From NCBI GenBank assembly GCA_016936035.1, contig JAFGPU010000468.1, positions 1 through 5,419 of the forward strand: a stretch of 5,419 nt of DNA, given 5' to 3'. The notes beneath the pieces are model-generated. The model saw only the letters and a list, made by a program, of their open reading frames with translations. It did not search any database and had not been told where the DNA came from. Within the stretch, counting starts at the first letter, position 1. Each line of letters begins with the position of its first letter. The position numbers were made by a program, and so were the translations under genes. Of the stretch, positions 1-5,419 are shown in pieces. The DNA comes from Acidimicrobiales bacterium (GTDB lineage Bacteria; Actinomycetota; Acidimicrobiia; Acidimicrobiales; VFJN01).

Positions 1-621
1 GAACGGCTGCTGCCCGAGATCCGACCCCACCTGGTCATCGTCGACGCCGAGAGCGAGGGGCTCGACGAGAGACCGGTGGTCGAGCGGGTGCGGCTCGTCA
101 CCGAGGTCCCCCTCGTCGTGCTCAGCGCCTCGCCGTCGCTCGAAGCCCGGCTGGTCGGCCTGCGAGCCGGCGCCGACGAGGTGCTGGCCAAGCCGTTCCC
201 CCTGTCCGAGCTGGCCTGCCGCGTCACCGCGCTGCTCCGCCGCGAGGGATGTCGCCCGGGCGCCATCGAGCTCGGCGACCTCGTCGTCGACGAGGGCGCG
301 AGGACGGTCGAGCGCCGAGGTCGCCCCATCGATCTGACCGCGATCGAGTTCGAGCTGCTCGTGGCCTTCTGCCACAACCGCGGGCTCGTTCTGACCAAGA
401 CGCAGCTGCTCACGATGGTGTGGGGCTACGACCACTTCAACGTCAACCTCGTGGAGGTGCACGTCTCGGCCGTGCGCCGGAAGCTCGAGGCAGCCGGCCC
501 CCGGATCCTCCACACGGTGCGCGGTGCCGGCTACGCGCTGCGCCCCTCCGAGCCGCGGCACGATGTCGGCAGTCACCGGGCGAGCGACCTGTCCCGCCGA
601 GGTCAGACCCAGATCGCGTAG
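1..621 (+). CDS. OmpR/PhoB-family response regulator, 5'-truncated
   Basis: This is a two-component DNA-binding response regulator, read in frame from base 1 to TAG at 619-621 (206 residues visible). The true start and the N-terminal acidic pocket lie left of the window. Residues 1-72 are the end of a receiver domain: a beta-strand LVIVD ends in the probable phospho-acceptor D15, followed by the switch Ser S42 (VVLSAS) and conserved Lys K64 (LAKPF). Residues about 87-182 form a winged-helix transcriptional regulatory C-terminal domain, with a recognition-helix region NLVEVHVSAVRRKLE (about 149-163) and the wing hairpin VRGAGYALR (173-181). A GTG at 76 could be mistaken for a start, but it would remove the phospho-acceptor strand. 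Oddities are that the usual Tyr/Phe of the YxxKP switch is Val (V61) and the loop proline four residues after the Asp is absent. No sensor kinase is visible. A 24-residue polar tail follows the winged helix. It may regulate the downstream glycan operon (inference). Confidence 0.93.
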   Translation, partial: ERLLPEIRPHLVIVDAESEGLDERPVVERVRLVTEVPLVVLSASPSLEARLVGLRAGADEVLAKPFPLSELACRVTALLRREGCRPGAIELGDLVVDEGARTVERRGRPIDLTAIEFELLVAFCHNRGLVLTKTQLLTMVWGYDHFNVNLVEVHVSAVRRKLEAAGPRILHTVRGAGYALRPSEPRHDVGSHRASDLSRRGQTQIA

Positions 622-645
622 CGACCGCCGGCCCGACGTCGCCAG

Positions 646-689
646 TTCAGAGAGCCCTCAGAGCGCCTTCAGCACGGCTTCAAACCCGT
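646..689 (+). promoter_or_regulatory. Four tandem 11-bp direct repeats, candidate response-regulator operator
   Basis: Four units start at 646, 657, 668 and 679, exactly 11 bp apart, with 7-bp cores TTCAGAG, CTCAGAG, TTCAGCA and TTCAAAC. TCA is invariant in all four; the first T and the G after TCA occur in three of four. The period of one helical turn and the TTCA-type core match the architecture of known OmpR/PhoB-family operators (PhoB boxes, Streptomyces PHO boxes with GTTCACC cores, mycobacterial PhoP sites). The array ends 45 bp before the ATG of the sugar transferase, a plausible place for an activator touching the -35 region. A weak -10 candidate (ACTGAT, 697-702) follows, but it is not convincing. 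Binding by the regulator encoded at 1-621 is an inference. Confidence 0.55.
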
Positions 690-718
690 CCCCGACACTG
701 ATCCAGACGAACCTCCTC

Positions 719-724
719 GGAGGG
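719..724 (+). promoter_or_regulatory. Ribosome binding site of the sugar transferase
   Basis: GGAGGG at 719-724 lies 10 bases before the ATG at 735 and fixes that start. The next in-frame candidate, GTG at 747, has a purine run only 3 bases upstream, which is too close. The site is self-complementary with the bases before it: CCTCC at 712-716 can pair with GGAGG at 719-723 (or CCTC/GAGG with a 4-base loop), so it may be partly hidden in the mRNA. Confidence 0.7.
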
Positions 725-734
725 TGGACGGGCG

Positions 735-2267
735 ATGGGAGGGCAGGTGGAGGCTTCGCTGCACCAGGCGGGTCGTGTCCGAACCCGGCACACGGGTGGC
801 GCGCCTGTCCGGTGGGGGCCGAGCGGGCGGCTGCTGGCCGTCGACCTCGCCTCACTGGCGGCGGGCTGGTCGGCCGGCTCGACGATCGCCGGTGGCGGCA
901 CCCGCCTCGTGGCGCTGAGCACCGGCATCGGCGCCGTGGCGGTGGGGGTCGCCGCGGCCGTGGTGTGCTTCGCCCTCGCGGGCATGTACCGGTCGCCCCT
1001 CATCGGCGCGCGATCCGGTGCGCTCGGCCGCCTCGTGCAGAGCATGGGCCTCTCGGCCGTGGCCGTCATCGTGTGGCAGGGCGCGACCGGCGATGTGGCG
1101 CCCCGGCAGGCCCTCGGTGGAGTGGCCGGCGCGCTCGTGGTCACCACGGTCGCCCGCTGCGCCTTCGACGTGTGGCTGATCAGCCGGCGCGAGCGGGGCG
1201 AGTACCGCACGCCTGTCGTGGTCGCCGGCGTCGCCGACGAGACCGCCAGGCTGGTCGAGCTCCTCGGGCTGAACCCGGAAGCCGGGCTGCTGCCCGCCGC
1301 CATCGTCGGCGAGCGACCGGCCCCCGGGGGCGATGCCCACCCGACGCCACCGTGGATGGGGGACCTCGACGACACGTGCGACGCGGTGCGCCGCGTCGGC
1401 GCCTCCGGCGTCCTCGTGGGTGTCAACGGGCTGCCGAGCGCCACCGTGGGTCGGCTCGTCGACGGCGTGTCGACCGCCGGCATCCCCGTCCACCTCTCGA
1501 GCGGGCTGACCGGGGTCTCGCGGGCTCGCCTGCGCATGGCCGCCGTCGCCCACGCACCGATCACCCAGGTGAGCCCGCCCCGTCACACACCGGTCCAGGC
1601 GATCGCCAAACGCTCGCTGGACATCGTGATGGCCTCGCTTCTGCTGGTCGCCGGCGCGACCGTCATCCTGGTGGCCGCGGCGATGATCAAGGCGCACGAT
1701 GGGGGGCGGGTGCTGTTCCGCCAGGAGCGGGTCGGCCGGGACGGGCGACCGTTCATGCTGGTGAAGCTGCGAACGATGGTGGTCGAGGCCGAGGCGCGGC
1801 TCGACGATCTGCGGGATCGCAACGAGCGTGACGGTCCCTTGTTCAAGGTGTCGGACGATCCCCGGATCACACCGATCGGCGGCTTCCTCCGCTCGACCGC
1901 GATCGACGAGCTGCCCCAGCTCGTCAACGTCCTGGCCGGGCACATGAGCATCGTCGGGCCGCGGCCCGCCCTCCCGGCCGAGGCGGCGGAGTTCGACGAC
2001 GAGCTGCAACGCCGGCACTGCGTTCGACCCGGCGTCACCGGACTGTGGCAGGTGGAGGCCAGCCACAAGGCCTCGTTCGACGAGTACCGCCGGCTCGACC
2101 TGCTCTACATCGACAACTGGTCGTTGGGCACCGATGTCGCCGTGATCGTCGACACGGTCCAAGCCATCAGTCGCAGGGTCGTTCGGGCCCTGCACCGGCC
2201 GGCGCCGACCGCCCCGGCGCCGGCCGGCCTCCCGCCCGCTCGCGAGCCGGTGGAGATCGGTTCGTGA
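735..2267 (+). CDS. Polyprenyl glycosylphosphotransferase (WcaJ/ExoY-type sugar transferase)
   Basis: A 510-residue initiating phosphoglycosyltransferase, expected to move a sugar-1-phosphate from a nucleotide sugar to undecaprenyl phosphate at the cytoplasmic membrane, the first step of exopolysaccharide or O-antigen unit synthesis. Hydrophobic segments lie at about 33-54, 58-83, 103-117 and 127-149. A soluble nucleotide-binding-like region follows (about 158-280: VVVAGV near 161, GVLVGV near 225). The catalytic bacterial sugar transferase domain spans about 290-485: membrane-entering helix 293-320, KLRTM 344-348, DDPRITPIG 374-382, the catalytic pair D391/E392 in IDELPQL, the MSIVGPRP block 404-411, and RPGVTGLWQV 431-440. 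All expected catalytic blocks are intact and length is normal for the family. Residues 487-510 form a Pro/Ala-rich tail beyond the catalytic domain. The start is set by GGAGGG 10 bases upstream. The GT2 gene overlaps its stop by 4 bp, so the two form an operon. The sugar donor (Glc, Gal or other) cannot be read from sequence. Confidence 0.95.
   Translation: MGGQVEASLHQAGRVRTRHTGGAPVRWGPSGRLLAVDLASLAAGWSAGSTIAGGGTRLVALSTGIGAVAVGVAAAVVCFALAGMYRSPLIGARSGALGRLVQSMGLSAVAVIVWQGATGDVAPRQALGGVAGALVVTTVARCAFDVWLISRRERGEYRTPVVVAGVADETARLVELLGLNPEAGLLPAAIVGERPAPGGDAHPTPPWMGDLDDTCDAVRRVGASGVLVGVNGLPSATVGRLVDGVSTAGIPVHLSSGLTGVSRARLRMAAVAHAPITQVSPPRHTPVQAIAKRSLDIVMASLLLVAGATVILVAAAMIKAHDGGRVLFRQERVGRDGRPFMLVKLRTMVVEAEARLDDLRDRNERDGPLFKVSDDPRITPIGGFLRSTAIDELPQLVNVLAGHMSIVGPRPALPAEAAEFDDELQRRHCVRPGVTGLWQVEASHKASFDEYRRLDLLYIDNWSLGTDVAVIVDTVQAISRRVVRALHRPAPTAPAPAGLPPAREPVEIGS
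2252..2266 (+). promoter_or_regulatory. RBS and overlapping stop/start (GTGA) of the GT2 gene
   Basis: GGAG at 2252-2255 stands 8 bases before a GTG start at 2264, and that GTG shares bases with the TGA stop (2265-2267) of the sugar transferase. The combination decides the start over the in-frame GTG at 2273 and over starts further upstream, which would run deep inside the preceding gene. It implies translational coupling. Confidence 0.75.
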
Positions 2268-3208
2268 GCGGTGTGGTTCGCGCACCACGTGGGATCGACG
2301 TCGCGGTGGTCGTCGTCACCTTCAACAGCGCCCCGCACCTCGACGGCCTGCTGTCATCGCTCGATGCGGCGACAGGCGGGCTCCGCATCCGCCTCGTGGC
2401 CGTCGACAACGCCTCGGCCGACGGCACGGTCGCCCGGCTCGAGGACGACGGACGCGCCGAGGTCCTGGTCCAGCCGGGGAACCGGGGCTACGCCGCGGGG
2501 GTGAACGTGGCCCTGGCGGCCACCCGCGACGCCCCGGCCGTGCTCGTGCTGAACCCCGACGTGAGCCTCGCGCCCGGGTCCGTCCCCGCGCTGCTCGTCC
2601 CCGGCCGTGATCCGGGCGTGGGGATCGTCGTCCCCCAGATCCGCGCGCCGAGCGGTGCCGTCCACCGGTCGCTCCGGCGGGAGCCCACGGTGGGTCGCGC
2701 CCTGGGCACCGCGATCGTCGGCGGACGGATCGCCGGCCGCTTCCCGATGCTGTCCGAGACGGTCGGCGACGGTCGGTCGTACCGCGTGCGCCGCGACGTC
2801 GACTGGGCGACCGGCGCGGCGATGCTCGTGACCCGGCGGTGCGTCGACGCCACCGGCCCGTGGGACGAGTCGTTCTTCCTCTACTCCGAGGAGACCGACT
2901 TCGCGGAGCGTGCCCGCCGGGGCGGGTTCCGTGTCGTGTACGAACCGGCCGCGGTGGTGACCCACGTCGGCGGCGACTGCATGACCTCGCCCCGTCTCCG
3001 GAGCATGCTGGTGGTCAACCGCCTCCGCTACTTCCGGCGCCGGCACGGCCCGCTGCGTAGCGGGGCCTTCTACCTGGCGCTGCTCGGCAACGAGCTCACC
3101 CGCGGCGCGCTCGGGAACCGGGCCGCCCGGGCAGCGAGCCGCGCCCTCGTCTCGGTGCGGGCCCGCCCGCCCGAGCTGTGCTGCTCGGACCGGTTGCTGC
3201 CCCGCTAG
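2264..3208 (+). CDS. Family 2 glycosyltransferase, rhamnosyltransferase-like (WbbL type)
   Basis: A 314-residue cytoplasmic or membrane-associated inverting GT2 enzyme that should add one sugar to the lipid-linked acceptor. The GT-A fold is visible in order: the first strand VAVVVVTFNS (13-22), VAVDNASADGT (45-55), NRGYAAGVN (73-81), the DxD-equivalent LNPDV (96-100), WATGAAMLVTR (181-191), and the acceptor/catalytic block DESFFLYSEETDFAERAR (201-218) containing the E/D cluster. This arrangement is typical of the WbbL/RfbF-like branch, many of which transfer rhamnose. Substrate assignment is by resemblance only. The C-terminal 60 residues are Arg/Leu/Ala-rich and may form a membrane-facing amphipathic region. 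It starts at GTG 2264, overlapping the upstream sugar transferase stop by 4 bp, so it is co-translated with it. It ends at TAG 3206-3208, inside a hairpin. Confidence 0.92.
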   Translation: MSGVVRAPRGIDVAVVVVTFNSAPHLDGLLSSLDAATGGLRIRLVAVDNASADGTVARLEDDGRAEVLVQPGNRGYAAGVNVALAATRDAPAVLVLNPDVSLAPGSVPALLVPGRDPGVGIVVPQIRAPSGAVHRSLRREPTVGRALGTAIVGGRIAGRFPMLSETVGDGRSYRVRRDVDWATGAAMLVTRRCVDATGPWDESFFLYSEETDFAERARRGGFRVVYEPAAVVTHVGGDCMTSPRLRSMLVVNRLRYFRRRHGPLRSGAFYLALLGNELTRGALGNRAARAASRALVSVRARPPELCCSDRLLPR

Positions 3209-3216
3209 TGGGGAGC
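3196..3216. terminator. Candidate hairpin between convergent genes
   Basis: GCT (3196-3198) and CCCC (3200-3203) can pair with GGGG (3210-3213) and AGC (3214-3216), giving a 7-bp stem with one bulged G (3199) and a 6-base loop. The loop contains most of the GT2 stop codon. No T-tract follows on either strand, so it would be a U-less terminator of the sort proposed in high-GC actinomycetes, possibly serving both convergent transcripts. The remaining gap to 3252 shows no other structure I can support. Confidence 0.4.
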
Positions 3217-3252
3217 CCGCTCGTCACCGCTCCGTCTCTCGACCACCGCGCG

Positions 3253-4512
3253 CTAGGTGATCCGGTAGAGGTGGACCGCGTTGCCGTCGGCGAAGGTGTC
3301 CACGAACTCGCCGTCTCTCACGGCCAGCTCCCGGTCCTCGAACAGCACCTCGACGGTCGACCCGGCGGCGACCCGCATGGTGACCTCACCGCCCTCGTCC
3401 CCGACGGTGTCCGCACCGGCGAACACGTACCAGGCGCCGTCCGGGCCGAGCTTCGCCATCACCTCGGCGGGTCCCCTGGCGGCGACGTACCCGTCGGCGA
3501 ACGGCGCGTTCAGGACCGGTGCCAGCTCCTCGAGCTGCGCGTTCACCTCGGTGACCGCCGGGGCCATCATCGGGTCGCACCCGTCCCGAAGCACGCTGTG
3601 GGTGACGCAGGGCCCCGCGAAGCTGTGGTTGAAGTAGACGATCCCGCGCGCGCCGGCGATCACCGAGTGCCACACCGCCGACCGCATCTCGGGTGCGGTG
3701 ATGGTGGGCGCCCAGTCCTCGGTGAACGGGTGGCCGAGCTCGACGAAGCCCCACACCGGCTGCCGTTCGCCGTCGAGCCCGTCCAGGTCGAGCACGCGCG
3801 CCACCGCCTGCCCGTACGCGGCACCCCGGCGATCCTCGGCCTCGGCGTCCGGATGGGTGAACGCGTAGTTGTCTGCCGACACGACGTCCTGGAAGCCGTG
3901 GTTGACGAACACCTCGGCCTCGCCGTCGGTCTCGTCGCGCAGCACACCGATCCCGTAGTTGGCGTAGCGCAGCTCACCGTCGGGCACCTGCTCGTCGAAG
4001 TGCTGCATCACCGTGTAGCCGCACTGGCCGCCGTCGTCCTGGGCGGGGACGCAGGTGTTCCAGCCTGCGTCCCCGCTCCAGTCGTCCCACCCGGGCCCGT
4101 AGACGATGTCGGCCTCGTCGTACACCACCCAACCGTCGACGGCGGGATGGTCGGCCCGGGGGTCGTCGGACCATTCGTCGGCCTGGACCAGCAGGTGCAT
4201 CCCGCTGCCCTCGATCGCGTCGAGGTCCGCCACGTCGTCGTGGGCCAGGCCGGCGTAGAGGTTGAGGCCGAACGCCTGGTCGCGAGCGATGTCCGCCGGT
4301 TCGGACACCGTCTCGAGCCACACGCCACGAGGGAAGAACGCCGGGTCGTTCGGTAGCCCGGCCGGGTAGGTGCCCCCGGGTTGCCGCAGGCTCACCTCCG
4401 GCGGCAGGTCGAGGGGGTCGTCCGCCGTGCCGCTCTCGCAGCCGGAGGCCGCGGAGAGGGCACCCGCCGCGACGGCCAGGAGCCCGGCGACGGCGCGGCG
4501 ACCGCCGGTCAT
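3253..4512 (-). CDS. Lipoprotein with probable TIM-barrel glycoside-hydrolase-like domain
   Basis: A 419-residue exported protein. Residues 1-24 are a signal peptide (GGRR n-region, hydrophobic Ala/Val/Leu core) and ASGC places the lipidated cysteine at C25. The -3 Ala is a slightly weak lipobox. Residues about 58-335 look like a TIM barrel of the clan GH-A kind: FFPRGVWLE (59-67), GLNLYAGLA (82-90), HLLVQADEW (106-114), DGWVVYDEAD (126-135), PVWGFVELG (252-260) and the helix/strand block MRSAVWHSVIAGARGIVYFNHSF (276-298). E133 and E258 fall where an acid/base and a nucleophile would be expected, but this is inference. Residues about 340-419 resemble the small beta-sandwich that closes such enzymes. 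Cys pairs C154/C164 and C302/C312 suit disulfides outside the membrane. No clear Shine-Dalgarno precedes the ATG; the 4-bp overlap with the upstream polymerase gene suggests coupled translation. It could trim, remodel or only bind the polysaccharide. I do not recognise a named family. Confidence 0.82.
   Translation of the reverse strand: MTGGRRAVAGLLAVAAGALSAASGCESGTADDPLDLPPEVSLRQPGGTYPAGLPNDPAFFPRGVWLETVSEPADIARDQAFGLNLYAGLAHDDVADLDAIEGSGMHLLVQADEWSDDPRADHPAVDGWVVYDEADIVYGPGWDDWSGDAGWNTCVPAQDDGGQCGYTVMQHFDEQVPDGELRYANYGIGVLRDETDGEAEVFVNHGFQDVVSADNYAFTHPDAEAEDRRGAAYGQAVARVLDLDGLDGERQPVWGFVELGHPFTEDWAPTITAPEMRSAVWHSVIAGARGIVYFNHSFAGPCVTHSVLRDGCDPMMAPAVTEVNAQLEELAPVLNAPFADGYVAARGPAEVMAKLGPDGAWYVFAGADTVGDEGGEVTMRVAAGSTVEVLFEDRELAVRDGEFVDTFADGNAVHLYRIT
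4509..4512 (-). promoter_or_regulatory. ATGA stop/start overlap coupling polymerase and lipoprotein
   Basis: On the minus strand the TGA stop of the polymerase-like gene (4511-4509) and the ATG start of the lipoprotein gene (4512-4510) share an ATGA. The bases upstream of the ATG contain only a GGGG run about 10-15 bases away and no good Shine-Dalgarno, so re-initiation by the terminating ribosome is the likely mode of translation. Confidence 0.75.
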
Positions 4513-5419
4513 GGGGCCACGACCCCGGAGCGGCCGACACGAGCGGGCTCGCGGTCGGGCGTCCCCGTTCGCTCGGTCGTCCAGAGCGCGCCGGCGATGC
4601 CGAGGCCCAACGGCACCAGGCCGGCGTACATCAGGAACGAGAACGCGTCGAACGTGAACGCGGTGACGACGGCGGCCAGGCCCGTCGCCGCCAGGGCCTG
4701 TCCGAGGTCGCGGACCGCCGGGTCAGCTGTCCGGAGGCGGGCGCCACGGCCGAGGAACGCGGTCGCGACGAGGTAGGCGACGACGATCGCCGCCCCCACG
4801 AGCCCGATCTCGACGGCCGACAGCAGGTACTGGTTGTCGAGGACGATGTAGTCGTTCGACAGGAAGGTGCCGGGTCCCCGTCCGAGCCAGGGCGACGCGC
4901 GCACGTAGTCAGCGACGACGTCGTAGTCGCTCGTGCGGTGGGTGATGCTGGTGTCCGACCCGGCGTGCACGAACAGGTTGCGGATGGCGCCGAGCAGCCC
5001 TGGCGTCGTGGCGTAGACCGCCACCACGAAGGCCGCCGCGGCCCCCAGGGCTCGGGGCCGGTCCTTCGGGTCCATCCCCGCGAAGACGACGACCGCGACG
5101 ACCACCGCCCCCAGGACCGCCGAGCGCGACACGGCGACGGGGACACCCATCGCGAGCGCCGCCACGGGCAACCACCGGCGGGTCCATGGACGATCGCCGT
5201 CGAAGCGGGCCAGATGGACCGCCAGGGGGAGGACCAGAGCGATGACGCAGCCGAACTCGATCGGATGGGTGGCCGTGCCGGCCGGACGGCGGAACCCCTC
5301 GCGGTCCTGGATCGACACGAGCTCGGCGTTGCCCTGCAACCCCGGGATGTGGTCCGCGAGCCCGGCGAGGTCGATGCCGGCGCGGAACTGGAGGAACCCG
5401 ACGACGGCCATCGCGGCGA
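4509..5419 (-). CDS. O-antigen ligase/polymerase-like membrane protein (Wzy_C/WaaL type), N-terminus cut off
   Basis: A polytopic membrane protein that would polymerise or ligate undecaprenyl-linked glycan units on the outer face of the membrane. The frame is open through the right edge; the ATG at 5411 is only an internal Met, and probably 100-150 N-terminal residues are missing relative to family length. Numbering from that Met, hydrophobic segments lie at about 52-69, 81-95, 98-113, 121-140, 197-220, 238-256 and 258-276. Family hallmarks are FRRPAGTATHPIEFG (40-54), SRSA (95-98), and a large external loop (about 142-195) with RTSDY (159-163), PWLGRGPGTF (174-183) and DNQYL (192-196), the last replacing the HNxYL form seen in many relatives. 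A charged tail (280-300) ends the protein. It is translationally coupled to the lipoprotein gene downstream. Polymerase and ligase cannot be separated by these motifs. Confidence 0.9.
   Translation of the reverse strand, partial: AAMAVVGFLQFRAGIDLAGLADHIPGLQGNAELVSIQDREGFRRPAGTATHPIEFGCVIALVLPLAVHLARFDGDRPWTRRWLPVAALAMGVPVAVSRSAVLGAVVVAVVVFAGMDPKDRPRALGAAAAFVVAVYATTPGLLGAIRNLFVHAGSDTSITHRTSDYDVVADYVRASPWLGRGPGTFLSNDYIVLDNQYLLSAVEIGLVGAAIVVAYLVATAFLGRGARLRTADPAVRDLGQALAATGLAAVVTAFTFDAFSFLMYAGLVPLGLGIAGALWTTERTGTPDREPARVGRSGVVAP

Noticed and set aside
76..78. GTG at 76 as the start of the response regulator
   Set aside because: The frame is open to base 1 and the upstream residues form the LVIVD strand with the phospho-acceptor Asp, so the gene is truncated by the window edge and does not start here.
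697..702. ACTGAT as the -10 element of the sugar transferase promoter
   Set aside because: It matches the consensus poorly and no independent -35 is visible. It is plausible only if an activator binds the repeats just upstream, so it is not listed as a feature.
524..1831. A 435-residue plus-strand frame overlapping the regulator and the sugar transferase
   Set aside because: It is an Arg/Gly/Pro-rich out-of-frame shadow crossing a gene boundary, with no motif and no good RBS.
2045..2263. Upstream extension of the GT2 reading frame to an ATG at 2045
   Set aside because: The extension would lie wholly within the sugar transferase coding region and is Arg/Pro-rich. The GT2 fold begins directly after GTG 2264, which has a Shine-Dalgarno and a stop/start overlap.
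852..2288. A 478-residue minus-strand open frame opposite the sugar transferase
   Set aside because: Its composition is dominated by Arg, Gly, His and Asp with no recognisable motif, while the plus-strand frame carries every catalytic block of the phosphoglycosyltransferase family.
3178..4356. A 392-residue plus-strand open frame antisense to the lipoprotein gene
   Set aside because: It is rich in His, Val, Gly and Asp/Arg with no domain motifs, starts inside the GT2 gene, and is the expected antisense shadow in GC-rich DNA. The minus-strand frame has a signal peptide, lipobox and family-like motifs.

Overview
The window is a very GC-rich, densely packed piece of bacterial DNA. The GC bias at third codon positions, GTG starts, 4-bp stop/start overlaps and the style of the proteins suggest a high-GC actinomycete, possibly an Acidimicrobiia-like lineage. 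That placement is inferred from style, not from a marker gene. Nothing in the window looks like an insertion sequence, phage, tRNA, rRNA or CRISPR array.

Layout. (1) Positions 1-621, plus strand: the C-terminal part of an OmpR/PhoB-type response regulator whose start lies upstream of the window. (2) Positions 622-734: a 113-bp gap holding four tandem 11-bp direct repeats (646-689) and a ribosome binding site that lies inside a possible hairpin. (3) Positions 735-2267, plus: a membrane-bound polyprenyl-phosphate sugar-1-phosphate transferase of the WcaJ/ExoY type. (4) Positions 2264-3208, plus: a family 2 glycosyltransferase that overlaps gene 3 by 4 bp. (5) Positions 3209-3252: a short convergent gap with a hairpin over the preceding stop codon. 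(6) Positions 3253-4512, minus: a lipoprotein with a probable TIM-barrel glycoside-hydrolase-like domain. (7) Positions 4509-5419, minus: an O-antigen ligase/polymerase-like membrane protein, cut by the right edge and overlapping gene 6 by 4 bp.

Taken together this is part of a cell-surface or exopolysaccharide locus. The phosphoglycosyltransferase would load the first sugar phosphate onto undecaprenyl phosphate on the inner face of the membrane. The GT2 enzyme would add a further sugar. The Wzy/WaaL-like protein would polymerise or ligate the repeat units on the outer face. The lipoprotein, anchored outside the membrane, could trim or bind the product. The most notable non-coding signal is the 11-bp-period repeat array directly between the response regulator and the glycan operon. 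That period is the one used by OmpR/PhoB-family regulators, so the neighbouring regulator may control the operon.
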